In this document: in pieces, positions 48,832 through 61,283 of the stretch
Numbering within the stretch: position 1 is the first letter of the stretch
Layout of the letters: every line of letters starts with the position of its first letter
Origin: Solea solea
Taxonomy: Eukaryota; Chordata; Actinopteri; Pleuronectiformes; Soleidae
Reading direction: 5' to 3'
Assembly (NCBI RefSeq): GCF_958295425.1
Contig: NC_081138.1
Location: 22,301,886 to 22,365,885, forward strand
DNA length: 64,000 nt
Notes under the pieces: model-generated
Told to the model about the DNA's origin: nothing
The model's database searches: none
The model's input: the letters and a program-made list of their open reading frames with translations, nothing else
Position numbers and translations under genes: made by a program

Positions 48832-50090
48832 GATGTGTCCTCTCCCGTGATGCTGTACTCCAGGTTTTCTGAGCACTAACAGTAATATAATCACAACCGT
48901 CATGAATAGTAACTGAGTACACATTCAGACTTAGTTCTTTTGAAGTTGTTATGCTTTTTAATTGGTACTGTTTGCTTGAATGTATTAATAACCCTCCTGC
49001 TTGTGAGATAAACAGCACAATGGTGGCAGCATTTGAAAGTCCAGGACAGCTAATGGTTGTAACATGTCTCCAATTAAATGATTATGTTATGATTGCTTAC
49101 GACAAGAAAACATTTTGGGCAGCATTTCTTATTTTAAGACGGGGAGGGGAACCAAAACTATCCAAACATCCACACAAAAAAAACAGCTAAAATAAGTTTA
49201 CAGTTCTAAGTTGAAGATTGCGGTATTGTAAATCAGGAACAAGACCCATGCATAAAGGACTCTTTCTAAATTAAATTTTAATATAATGTCTCTTTTTTTC
49301 CACACATATATTCGTAAACACAACATAGGGCTTCTAAGTTATGACCAAAACCGTAATCATAATTGTTTTTGTTTTAATATTGAGATTGTGAGTTATCCTT
49401 TAGTCATTCTAACATTTTAATTTCAATGTTTTGTGCTTCATTCTCGTTAATGTACACATTTGGGGGCGTCTTGCAGGAGCCTCAAAGGCTTGGAGGACTA
49501 GATTACATCAGAACTGTATAGAAAATGTGTCCTTGGAGTAAAAATACCCAGCTGTAATTGTGTCAGAAAAATAACTCCTACTGCCTATAGCTGTGTAGCT
49601 TGTAGCCTACAGTAGCTCATCAGCTGTACAAGGATAAACGTGGTTGTCGCACATGTCGTCGTTCTCATCCAGTGCAGTGAAAAACTCTAGTACTACTGTG
49701 TTGTACTGCACGTATGTGTTTGCATTTCCTGGCCTGGCACTTAAAATCTTGATTATTTGTTATTTTGTTTCTATTAATATTTAATCATCTTTCATCTTTA
49801 CTGAATGTTTGTTTCTGTGGCTGAACGCCACAGCACTTGCACAGCCTCCCAATTATTTGCTTCAGAGCTTTGTTAGAAAAAGCCTCCAGCTGTTTATGCA
49901 CACTCACAGCAAGAGTTACTCCATGAAACTGGACACAAGTGTGCGTGTGACGTGTGCTTTGTTTCTGTGGGATACTATGGGCTGGAATATTTTCACCTGT
50001 GAAGTGAAATGGAACGCTGTTTAGTTTAGTTTTTGTGTGCTTTGCTTTGTATGGGCTCCCCAAATAAAGTCAACGCCGCTAAAGAAACAA
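48832..50090 (+). terminator. SCCPDH 3' UTR with distal polyadenylation signal
   Basis: About 1.25 kb of non-coding sequence follows the stop. AATAAA at 50063-50068 is followed within 40 bp by GT-rich sequence (TTTGTTTTGAGGGTGTG), a good cleavage-signal arrangement. Earlier use of an ATTAAA near 49073 is possible. Nothing else was recognised. Confidence 0.55.
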
Positions 50091-50622
50091 TGCAGTTTGT
50101 TTTGAGGGTGTGTTTTTTCTTTTTCACAGTTCAATGGAAAATAAGTAATAAAGTAGGTCCTTGAAATCTTGAGCAAGAAAGAAGTTAAGTTGATATATAG
50201 ACTAATCCAACAACTACTCTGCAAAGAAACAGAAAAAAAGGAAAAGGAGTGTCTGATAATGAATTAAACGTGCTGATATCAGCAGAGATGAAGAGGCATT
50301 ATTGGTCACAAATTGGACGAGTGCCTCTCTCAATGCTGCAGGTGAAACTTAGCTGTATACTTTTTTTGTAGAGATACTGTCTACAGCAGAGCACTCCAGA
50401 GCAGAGTGTGGATTTCTGAGTAAAAGACTGCATTCCTGATTTGACCTAGTTTTTCTCTCTCACTTTCTCACACACAGAGACAAACATGAAGTAATGATGC
50501 TAGTCAGTGTTTAAATATCCATTATCCATTAAGTGAATGGACAAAGGTAGCGTATTGTTCCACCTTTGCTTTGTGAGATTACAGCAACCTAAATGTAAAA
50601 CTCCAGATATCGACAATCAAAG

Positions 50623-50628
50623 TTTATT
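50623..50628 (-). terminator. GCFC2 polyadenylation signal (AATAAA)
   Basis: TTTATT on the plus strand, 125 bp past the GCFC2 stop. With the SCCPDH signal at 50063-50068 it leaves only about 0.5 kb between two converging transcripts. Confidence 0.55.
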
Positions 50629-50753
50629 CATAAAAAATACAGTTATTTTCAGTACAAAACAAATGACAAAAATATCTCTGACATTGTATGGACAAATTAT
50701 TTTAGGCATAATTTGCCATTCCTTGGTTGTAAGTTATTGGCACTGTTTGATGT

Positions 50754-53700
50754 TCACTCCGGGTCTTGGTTTAGCAGCTGGTGAGAGTAGATGACGTCTT
50801 CATAGTGATATTTCTCTGCAATCGTCATGATGGAGTCGTTACACCTGATTCTGCTCAGAACCTGCAGCAGTTCAACCACAGCAGACCTGCAGCAAAAAGC
50901 AAACACACCTGGATTAGATAATTATGCTCATATTGATGTTTTGAATGTAATAACAAAATAAAGTTTTATTCCAAAGAAAAGAAAGGTTTTTTTGATGTTA
51001 AAGCAGAAACTGGGTTGGAACAGATAAAATAAACTACACCCCCTTTAGTGCCTTTAGTGGCATGTTCCATCTCCCCAGTGTCTTTCACAGAGACATTTCT
51101 GATGACCACTATTGCTAGTGTTATTACCTGGTGTTTGGATCCTCAGGAGAATGTTGCTTGCAGATTGAATGAACTCTCTGAATGAGGTGGTTTCTAAAGT
51201 TCTGGAGCTGAGGTAAACAAGCGTTCACTCCTTTGAACCAGGAAAGCGGAAGACTCTCCGCTATCTGGAGAGAGGCAGAGAAAGAGGGAGTAAGGGAAGT
51301 GTAGGGTTACGGCATGATGAGGCAAACACATGTAGAGACTGAAGCATGAACACACTGTATATTTCAGGACATAAAACACTGAATTGAAATACCCTTCTGC
51401 ATGTATGGTCAGAGTTGGTCTGACTGCACAGAGTGATCATCAGGTATCGGTTCAGCAGTTTGTCCAACATCAGCTCCTTCAATGGAGTCTCAGGAAGCAG
51501 CAGATCCCATTTGCACATGTTATCTAGAAGCTGATGCAAACACAAAAAAAACTGGCTCAAATAAACGGCTCTGAAAACAACGAGACTGAGAACGGATGAG
51601 CAACATTAGATGGAGAGCAGTACTTTTATGGCCATCCACAACTGCTGCTCCCTGAAGCGACTCTGAGGACACAACTTGTCCTCTAAGACCCTGTATTTGA
51701 CAAAAAGAAAAAATAGATGAGAACACCATTATATTTTATAAGATAATGTAACATTAAGTGGATGGATCAAATCTTCAAAACTAACTAACATTATTTAATC
51801 ATTTGCCTTCTTTGACCAAGGCACTCTTATAACATGCACTTGCTGCCTTCCAAGTAAAATTTCAAGACAAGAGACATATGCACAATACTGTACATAATCA
51901 CTTTATAGTAAACCTTTACATGATTTCTAAAGGCTCAAACAGAAACTCACTTTTTGGGGTAAAGAGGGATGAAGACGTCTTCGTCGACACAGCTCTTTAG
52001 TCTCCTGACCACAGCCTCTGTAAACGTCTGGACACGATAGAAACACACATGTTCAAAGTATGTTTGTTATGTACTGCAGGCTTGTGTTGCTTTTTTCATG
52101 TCTCTTGTTATATTACGTATTCTAAGTTCATTGTAAAGCCATGGTGCTAATTTGAGTCAAACCTTTAAACATTAAGAAAAATCCATATCATTCTGCTACT
52201 AACGGTGGATGATTTCTATGCTAATATTGGAGTATAACAGTGAGCAACCACTTTTAAAACAGCTCTGGATCAGGAAGAACATTTTTCCCATATCTCCATT
52301 TAAGGTTCAGAAAATCCTTATTAAAAGAGTTGTGAGGCTGTAACCAGGCTGACCAGGTATGAGCCTAATCTTGAACATTAAACATCTAATTCAGAGTGAA
52401 AAAAATAAAAAGTCCCTTCCCGCTCTCCTTTAATTTCCCCTGGTTGTTTATATAGTAAAGTTTGTTCTAGTTGGAACATTTAGAGTGACGTAGTTGGTGA
52501 ATCAACCTTGGATGTTTCAATATTATGGCTAATAATCAAGCCCTCACATATTACACATTACCTTGACTGGTTTACTCTGCTCCCCTTCAAAGATGGAATA
52601 GTCCTCCTTCAGTTTGTGACAGACTTCAGACAGACAGACCGACTGTTGGCGGGACAATGGATCCCAAATGAGTTCCACAAACACTGAAAACAGAGCAGAG
52701 AGGAAAAAAGACAGGCAGTATTTTATTATTTTAGAAGAGGAGGAGGTATGTAGAGAAAAATTACAGAAATGTGGTGCATGTGCTGCAACTCATAAAACAC
52801 CTTTTTTTTCCTCCAAGAAATTATGTAAAATATGCCTAAAATTAGCCCTGCCTTCAAAAATGCACGTCCAGCTTTGACAGACATAAAATCCATGGTGTGC
52901 ATTCACAGAGAGTGTTGTTAACAGTTTTTCTAATGTTTTCTGTTTTTGATTAAAAGGCCCATTTAGAAACAGACATTCAATTCATTTTAACCTTAAATTT
53001 CACCTTTCTTTAACGAGGAAGATTCTAGAATTCATGAATATTTACTAATAACCATTTGCAACTGACAAGCTCAGACAAATTAATCAGTTATTGCCTTGGT
53101 TTAATATTATTTTTTTAATAATATACTAGATTTGGCTGATGCCATCCATAATAATAATTGTATAATCATTTTCTTTAGATCTGCATCCTGCATTTTAGCT
53201 CTGTTATCAGAAGTAATTTGCATCCACAATAACAGACCTAAAAACATAGGTCACATCCACGTATACAAGGCATATGTGTAAAAACCAAACCTCTCCGTTT
53301 CAGGAGTTCTAATCTGGACAGAAGGTGGCATAGTTGATACATTTTGAATAAAATGGAGTACAGTGGATGTGGCCTTATAATAAGAGCTTGCTGTGTTGCT
53401 TTAATGTGTGATTTATTCAATAAATAATATATATGTTAATGGTATAAGAAAACTGCTGAGAATGTGTGTGTGTGTGTTACCTGTTATTTTGGGTAGGACA
53501 GTCTTTTCAATGACATTAGACAATGTCTGTCTGTCTATGTGATCGAGCTCCTCGTGACCATGTCCATAACAGAACGTCTCCAGTGCTGTGAACCATGGGA
53601 GGTTTTCAAAGTCCCCGCTGGCATCCTGAAAGAAAAGATTATGTTGTGTAATGACAGCTGTGTGCCTGTACAACTAATCCTCTGTGGTGTGTTATTGTCT

Positions 53701-56700
53701 GTGTCCACACCTTTAGTGGGTTCCACGCCAGCAGCTGATGTCTAATGATTGGATTCAACAACTTGGGCAGACAGAGAGAGATGTAGGCACTGTGGTAAGT
53801 CTCCGAGTAAGATCGTCTCCATTCTTCAAAGCGACTCAGAATCTTTTTAACGTCACAGAAATCATTCTGAACGTCGGAAAATACTGCCTGGGACTTCAGC
53901 ACGATGTCAGCTGGACGGGAGAGAAAAGCAACAAACAGATCACATGAGTCAAGATATATAGAAATACACACATTCTCTACATTTCTGTTAACGCTGCAAC
54001 GTTAAAGCTCCAGTAGATCATTTCTATCACCGAAACACTGATTGCCTCAATCAGCTTTGCGTAAACTTATCTGACAACAGTTTTTATTAATCGCTGGGGG
54101 GAAAAGTTACACACCACAGCTTTACAGTGAAATGATTAAAACTCTTGAAAATCTGTGCTGAAGAGTAACATGGGTCTCTCAGACTCGGGGAACTGTCAGC
54201 AAATCAAGGGGAAGCTTTTCTAGTATCCTACAACACTTTATCCAACCAGGAGCTAGAACTCCACAAAGAGACGGTCCTCTCTGCTGTTTGTCAATAAATA
54301 AGACCACAATAAGACCTCCATCTTGAGCAATCTGATCACATCCAGATCAAGCCAAGTACAGGTCTGAACGCTAAGGATGCATCCTGAATGCATTCTCAAC
54401 ACAAAAAACACATATACTGGTGGTTTGAGGCATCTGACCTCAGAATAGATGAGAGCCACCTCCTCAGCTAATGTCCTCTGACCCGCAGATGTTTTTTTTT
54501 TTAACTCGTCTGTACTCGATATGTTGATTTAATTATAGCCAGCTTATTTACTGTTATAGCAGTGCAAGAAGTGCTTTTTTTTCTCAGCTTTACTCTTGTC
54601 TTTCTCTCTTTCATGCGTAGACACACACACACAGGCACAGAGACACAAACACGATGACATCACAGTCTGTACAGTCAGACTTATTAAAAACATAACTTTC
54701 TTCTCACAAACAGACATGACATAAGTGTGTTCTTGAATAAAGGGCAGTTTCATGATGTGAGGGAGAGAGGAGGGAGAGTAATGTCAACGGCAGCTGTAAG
54801 CTTCCATTGTAAACAGAATAGAGCTGAGCTAAGCTAATAGGATTCATCCCTACCCATCTTTTTCTGCAGCTGCTCCTCTTCTTCGGCTGAAGGTGTTGAG
54901 TCTTCAGGAAGATCAATGTTGTCCTCAGCTTTAGAAGTGGTGCTTCCGATGCTGCAGCACACAAGAGACACAATTCAACATTACCTCAAACCCCCAAAAC
55001 TGGTCACAGACTGTTGCCGGGTGTTAAGGCATAAAAAGTATTTATTTAATACTTACTCTGGAGTTTCTGATCCATTGGTTGAGCTTTCTCTCTGTTCATC
55101 TGTGTTATCTATAAAAAAAGTGAAATAAAATAAACTACATGCATATATTCTGTTTAAGAATTCTGTTAACTGTTCCTCACAGTAAACCCAAAATAAAATC
55201 ACCTAATATCCACACAGTGACTTGGATCCAAAATAGCAAACAACAAACAAAGGTGTGGCATACATTAATACTACATGAAAAACAAAATAGGAAGTGTGTA
55301 CAGTTATGTAAAAAAAAATACACATAGACACAAACATCCATTCCATCTATACCACTAATCCTGTGAGACTAATAGGAGGAGCTGGTGCCTGTCCCAGCTG
55401 ACATCGGGTGAGACGCAGACGAGACGATAAAACCTGGGCAGTTCACCAGCCTATTACAGGACCACATACAGAAACAATCATTCACACCTATGATCACTTT
55501 AGAGTCTGTAATTTACCTAACCCTGTGGGAGGAAGTTAGAATATCTAGATAGAAAACTTGCACATGGAGAGGACATGCAAGCTCAACACAGAAAGGCCCG
55601 ATTCAAACCCAGAACCTTCTTGCTGTGAGGAAATCACAGCTCCACTGCACCGCCCACTCCCCATAGAGAGACACAGACACAAAAGTGCAAACTCACAGCT
55701 GAGCTGCTGCAGACCCTCAGCCTGCTCCTTGACCTCCTGTCTTCTCTGAGCCAACAGCGCCTCCATGTGGTCAGACAGCAGAGAGTGAAGCTCCAGCTCT
55801 AATGAGTTGATCTCCACAACCTACAGTAAACACATTTTCAGATCAGTCAGGAAACAGTCGCTTTTTTTTGCCCTGGGACACATCAGCATGTAGACTAGCC
55901 AGGGATCAAACCTACAACCTCCCAACCTGCTCTACTTCTGATCCACAGTAAACAACAGAAAATATGTTATTTTAGCATTGGCAATAACTGCCTACTCTGC
56001 AAAGCAACCTAAAAAACAGGAGAAAAGAAATACAAAAAAAAAAGAGTCACGTAATTAATGCTATCAAACTTGAGAGATTGCCTTGGGTCTTCTATCACAT
56101 AAACTGACCTCCAAATTCAAAATGTTAGTGTTAACAAACTGGAGATGACAACAGCGGGAACAGAGGGAATAATCTCAACAGACATATTTATTTCTTACCT
56201 TTTCCCGCAGACACTCCACCAAGTTGTGGACATAGAGAGCCATGCTCCTGTAAAACTTCAGCTGGCTCTCAGAGGAACTTTCACTCAGAGACTCCACTGA
56301 GGTTGTGGCACCTTCAACGTCCCCCTCCATCCTCCTGAGCTCTGCCTGCCGAGCTCTGTGCACCTCCGACAGGGACTCCAGTCTCCAATGAAGAAAAGTA
56401 AGGGAAACTTAAAAAAGATTCATGCTGCGTTTGTTTTATTACAACACAATTACTGCTTGGCATCATGGAGTAACAAATACAGGAGATAGTTTGGGTTTTT
56501 TGTAGTGTGGTTGTATGAGATACTGACACATGCTTATGCATTTAAGCAAAAAGAAATTGTAGCTTAAATGCATCTTAAGTATCAATTATCTAAAGTATAT
56601 GTTCACCATTTTATATCACTGTTAGACAGCTTTTTCCAACAAAAAATGTAAGTTTGTCTAACTTTGTAACCAGCTCACGCTCCCACAACAAGGTCCACAG

Positions 56701-59655
56701 ACAAAACCTGCATTTCAGTTTACAAAGCAAACCAAACTAATTTCCTGTCTAACAATGAGATAAAACAGCAAACATCTTCTTTAGGTAGCGTGTACTTAGG
56801 CCAGTATAGACTTGGTGTCCCCACTGGGCACTGGCAACTATGTTTTCAGTGAGGGCATGCTGGTTCTAGGTACAGTAGGCATGCAAAATGGAGTTCGCAC
56901 TAACAGTACCTCCTATAACCGTGCATCAAATCCTATCCCAACTATCACTTTAAGTCAGACAAAGCTAGAGGAAAACTTACTTTGCTCTGATCCTCTTTTT
57001 GACCATTGACACACTGATAGGAGGAAGAGTCTTTGGAAATGTCACCGATCTCTTTTTTTGTCTTCTTTTGTCTCGTCTACTGCTGCTGGAGCTGCACGAC
57101 TCACTGTCGGACTGAGGAGAGGAGAACAAGAGGTTTTAGGATGTGAAGGCTGCAACACAGAGAAGAGAAGCCACACCGTTTAAAGGTTGAATGTTCTGCC
57201 AATATTCCCTCATAAACATTGGACCTGTAGCATCCATCCAGAGTAATCTGTCCACATACACCGATCTATTTGTAGAGAGCCATTATAGGCTAAGAGGGTG
57301 ATTTATATCAGTACTAATATTATCTGTGAAGCTGTTAGCAGACAGGGTCAGTCAACACTTTGGGGTGAGCAACCATCAATGTGAAAAAGCAGAAGCCCCA
57401 AAATGTTTATTATAGGCAAACAGAAATATGAAGGAAAATAATTTGAAAAGGTCTGTGAAAAGAAAAAGGGAAACCAAGTACAAGAGTGGGATGTAAATGC
57501 ACCTTCCTACCTGTTCTCTCTGCTGTCTCTTGACTCCCTTTCCAATTTGCATCTCCTCCCATAGTTCCTGCTCCTCCTCATCACTCCCTGACAGGCTGCC
57601 TTCACTTCCCCCTAGAATCCACAAAAACACATAAATCAGCATTCTGTCGATTTCTGAAATCTAGTATAAAAAAAATAATGTGACCTTTATACAACAGATA
57701 ATTTTAGTTTAATCCTGCTGATATAGTAGTTTAGTAGTTCACGTAACAATCACATGATTGGATGTCAAATTCCATTTTTGATAGATAGCAGATACGTACC
57801 CAGCTTCTCTGCAATCCTCTCTCGAATGCTCTTCAGTCGTGGTGCAAACTCAATTCTCCTCTCATGATCATCCGGCTCATCATCATCAAGTACGTCTTCT
57901 TCTTCATCATTGTCCTTGCTGTAATGATCTGGGGTGCTACCAGCAGAACTCCGACCATCTCTGTCCAGAGAAATAAAGTTATGCTGGGCTCGAGTGGCAC
58001 GGCGCTGCCTCTTAGCTGCCAGGATCTCCTCAGCGTTAGGGATAACCACTGTAAAGATGAATTGACAGACATAAAAATGCAGGAACCCAATCACACAGCC
58101 AAAACACCCTGACACGCAATATCTCTGTCACACACAGGATAGCCTAACAAAAAACACAAACCTTTTTTGACAGTGGAGTAGCTAGAGTCTGAGCTGGCTG
58201 AAGGCGACATTGCACCATCTTCATCACTGTCATTGTCCTTATTGTTGTTTCCGTCATCATCCTCATTGTCATCATCATCATCATCATCATCAGAGTACAG
58301 ATCATTTGGTGAAGACTCACTGTCGGTATCTTGCCTGGGAGACACAGATGGTGGGACATGGACCACAGCTGGTGCTGGGAGGAGAGGGAGACATTTTAAT
58401 GTATAACGATGTTAGCTCACATTATTGAATTATCATCAACGAAATTAGTTGAAAATCTTTAATTGGTTTACAGTATTTCAAGATTGAAGATAAAACGTAT
58501 TGTCCCACAGGGAAATTTGTCCCAGACAGCAGTGCCACTACAGAACGCAAAATTCCTCTATACTGCCTAATTGACAATTTAGTCTCTATGCATCAGTTAT
58601 AGACACATTCCTTATGCATACTAACAATGGAGCAACATGCCTGCTCATCTACATGTGCAAACATGCATTTGGTGCATGTATACCGTGCAAATGTGAGTAA
58701 CGCTACATTTATCATGCTAGCCTGTATGGGTCAAGAGCATCTGTTCAGACACATACCTGCGCTGTGAGGGGTCCTGGCAGATGAAGCTTCCTTCTTTTTG
58801 ACTTGAAAAAGCACAGCTTTATCAGAAGGCTTCTTCAATTTAAACGTCGATTCTTCAGCTAAAATGACAAAATGTACACAAGAGCAAAACCTTGCTGGTG
58901 ACCATAGACATCCTCCAATGCTCTAATTTAATTACAATTGCTATAAGTAAGCATATGAATGAAAACCTAGAATTGTTCCTTGACAGATTTGCAATTATTT
59001 AATCAAACTGGGTATGGGGAGATGAAGATGGTTTGTTTTCTTCAATTAGACAGATATTGTGATTGTCTTGCAATATATCACAGAATCATTGTATCTGATA
59101 TAATTGGTATCGTGGACCATTTATCGCATATTGTATCATATTGTAAGGTACACTGTGATTCCTATCCCTAATTTAAACAGTGCAATTGAATTAACTATCA
59201 ATTCCTCTTTTACGTTTACATGAAAATGTTACGTTCCGATTATTGTTTTGGTAGTTTTATATCAGAATATCGGTCTTCATGTATTGACAGCATTGACTTA
59301 AAAACGCCATGTTACCTTCTCTGTCGTCAGAGAAACTGAGGACAGTACTCGTTTTCGTTTCCCCTGCATCGTTCTCTCTCTTTATGTATTCTTTTTCTTC
59401 AGTTGTCACTACCAGACTCTCGATTTCCTCTTCGTCGCTGTTGGCCGGCTTCTTATTCTTCTTCTCGGTCGTTGATTCCTGTTTGGAGCTGCAAGAGATG
59501 CCACGGCCCTGGGTCACTGTGAACTGCTTATTCACCACAGGAGAAGGTATCGTAACCTCGACTCCATCTCCTCCGCTCTCCTGCTGCTGCTTCTCGTCGT
59601 CGCTGGAGCTCTGTTTTCTCTGCCGAAAGTTTCGCCTGGGCTTCTTGTTGAACAT
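50754..59655 (-). CDS. gcfc2: GC-rich sequence DNA-binding factor 2, 18 exons, 870 aa
   Basis: Nuclear factor that works with TFIP11 in intron-lariat spliceosome turnover; its old name as a GC-box binder is not supported by current knowledge. Exons in transcript order: 59316-59655, 58757-58858, 58162-58374, 57800-58048, 57511-57611, 56981-57111, 56199-56382, 55697-55820, 55057-55108, 54854-54951, 53711-53910, 53481-53625, 52562-52683, 51951-52027, 51624-51690, 51393-51530, 51128-51264, 50754-50886; all phases agree (2613 nt). The start MFNKKPRRNFRQRKQSSSDD is basic then acidic. Then come SFSDDREAEESTFKLKK, an Asp8 run (176-183), IPNAEEILAAKRQRRA, EPDDHERRIEF, helical segments, and the GCFC domain (QNDFCDVKKIL, AYISLCLPKLLNPIIRHQLL, VELIWDPLS, DEDVFIPLYPKK, QLWMAIK, LDKLLNRYLM). 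EPDDHE.RI and HNFISLD favour GCFC2 over its paralogue PAXBP1. Confidence 0.93.
54165..54310. mobile_element. Copy of the unclassified dispersed repeat in a GCFC2 intron
   Basis: AACATGGGTCTCTCAGACTC, then CCTACAACACTTTATCCAAC, CAGGAGCTAGAACTCCACAA and TGTTTGTCAATAAATA align with 12710-12850. Confidence 0.6.
55360..55660 (-). mobile_element. Tell-tale teleost repeat (CCCAGCTG.CATCGGGTGAGA type), inverse copy
   Basis: The plus strand reads GGTGCCTGTCCCAGCTGACA, TCGGGTGAGACGCAGACGAG, then TTCACCAGCCTATTACAGGA and CCTAACCCTGTGGGAGGAAG. It ends GACATGCAAGCTCAACACAG followed by AGAACCTTCTTGCTGTGAGG. This is one of the most abundant interspersed sequences in fish genomes; read in reverse it has the tRNA-like head also seen at 22010-22140. 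It sits in the intron between GCFC2 exons 8 and 9. Confidence 0.75.
58162..58374 (-). CDS. gcfc2: GCFC2 exon 3 with aspartate run
   Basis: Encodes VVHVPPSVSPRQDTDSESSP, NDLYS, eight Asp, then NEDDDGNNNKDNDSDEDG and SYSTVKK. The Asp run comes from a GAT/ATC trinucleotide microsatellite (about 58264-58290 on the plus strand). The donor after AAAAAAG is GTTTGTG, a weak one, but the phase joins correctly to VVIPNAEEI. Confidence 0.85.
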
Positions 59656-59960
59656 TTTCGTTCCACAAACGACAGGAACATCAACGACAGACGCTTTGCG
59701 GCCAGTCGGAAATTGCTTGAAGATGTCGCAAAGTCATTACCCCGGAAGCAAATTTCTCATTCATTTTCTACTTTGATTTTCAGTAAACGTGTATGAGACG
59801 ATTAGAAGCCACAAGAAAGGCAATACAATTCCGAGCATAAATAACAATAAACAGAAAAGGGGCAAAATTAAGCGAGTTACACCAACCGGATATCTCGCCC
59901 ACACTCTTGAGGATTGTGGGTAAGGAAGTACTTTACTGTAACGTGGTGCAGAAGTCATGT
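59656..59960 (-). promoter_or_regulatory. GCFC2 promoter region
   Basis: It contains CCGGAAG (ETS/GABPA type, 59742-59748) about 90 bp upstream of the ATG. At 59901-59930 it has CTTGAGGATTGTGGGTAAGG, the reverse complement of a block at 9214-9236 near SMYD3. GATATCTC next to it (59890-59897) also has a counterpart near 9193. No TATA box is visible. Confidence 0.55.
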
Positions 59961-60541
59961 GGTATGACTTCAAAATGGTCAAATAACTTATATTAACAAT
60001 TTGCGAGACTTTCTTTGATGGTTACAATAATGGCTGATAATCAAAATCTCTTCTAATAAAATGAAATGTATAATTACTTCCAGAGCCCGTTGAGAGACAG
60101 CCACAACTCACCATCATTCATGACTTTTGAATGACACAATATTATTGTATTTTAAAGTGATCATTTGTAGTTTGTACAAGCACCTTTCCAATTGCATGTA
60201 AAACTGTTTTTTAAAGTTAAAAATGTATCCTGTTTTAAATTATATTTGTTTTTAATAATTCATTTTTTTCATGTGCCTCATCTCTTTTGAGACATTCGTG
60301 TTTCATGTATCTATGTAAAGCACATTAAATTTATCAATCAAACACATCATACACGTCAAATGTAACACGGTGTTTAATTTTAGTTATATTAAACACTGTG
60401 TTAAACACACACACACATACACACACTTCATACATTTACGTTTAATATATGCAAATGTATCATGTCATTCAGACTGTGCAATAACATTTTTAAAAAATAT
60501 GTATTTTATTTATAGTATTTGATGGTATTTAGCTGTATTTT

Positions 60542-60575
<34 letters not shown>

Positions 60576-60884
60576 CACGTGTGTGTGCAGATTTTGTGGC
60601 TTTCTTTGTTTAATTTATTATTGTTTATTCTGTTTCTTGCCTTTATTTTTCCCACACAGTTGACTCTAAGGGGCTGCACACAATTTCCTAGACACTCATA
60701 CTGTATGTGGCAAATAAAATGACATAAATCCTGAATATTGAATGGAGAATGAAAAAGTAAAAATTATATAAATGTATACATTGTCTTAACTACTTTTAAA
60801 ATTATTTTATTTGTAATTTTAAACTTTTCCTTTTTATTTTTTGACCCTTTTCTCATATTTATTTATTTATTTATTTATTTAATT
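59961..60884. other. AT-rich intergenic spacer, GCFC2 to the next gene
   Basis: Strongly AT-rich with a TG run at about 60544-60571 and CA runs near 60403-60425. No gene or complete mobile element was recognised. Confidence 0.6.
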
Positions 60885-60939
60885 AATTGAATTGAATTGA
60901 ATTGAATTGAATTGAATTGAATTGAATTGAATTGAATTG
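60885..60939. repeat. (AATTG)n pentanucleotide microsatellite
   Basis: About ten tandem ATTGA/AATTG units, continuing into degenerate units (ATCGACGAATCGACAAATCG). It lies about 100 bp upstream of a probable transcription start. Confidence 0.95.
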
Positions 60940-60999
60940 GAGTAATCGACGAATCGACAAATCGAATTGGACTGAATCGTTGAACTGAGCTCATCCCTC

Positions 61000-61283
61000 T
61001 CGTGCCTCTCTCTCTCTCTCTCCTCCCACTCTGTGGACTGTGGGACGCTCTCACTCGCCAGCGTCAGCCATGTTGTTGGTGTGACACACTGAACTGTCAG
61101 CAACAGGTCCTGCTCAGATCAAGTGCCGCAGCTAAACTTTAACATTTCCACAGCATTTCACTGCTTTGTGAAGGTCACCAAACATATAACGCGGTTCCTG
61201 GAAACCTTCCATGAGTGGCGTGGAGGAACTTAAGGGCCCTCGAAAGCTCAGAAGTGGATATATTTTTGGCCGCGGTCATTGAG
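61000..61283 (+). other. Probable 5' UTR exon and promoter of an unidentified plus-strand gene
   Basis: GC and CpG content rise sharply relative to both sides. A CT-rich tract (about 61003-61022) precedes CACTCGCCAGCGTCAGCCAT, and the segment ends with a consensus donor, CATTGAG/GTAAGTG, at 61283. Two small upstream frames occur: ATGTTGTTGGTGTGA at about 61069, and a 23-codon frame 61211-61282 (MSGVEELKGPRKLRSGYIFG start) whose TGA ends one base before the donor. No protein could be recognised, so the gene cannot be named; it would be head-to-head with GCFC2. Confidence 0.5.

Noticed and set aside
50754..59655. PAXBP1 (GCFC1) as the identity of the 18-exon gene
   Set aside because: The EPDDHE.RI and HNFISLD segments and the VQNDFCDVKKIL stretch fit GCFC2 better than PAXBP1.
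59309..59776. 155-codon plus-strand open frame
   Set aside because: It is antisense to GCFC2 exon 1 and its promoter; composition-driven.
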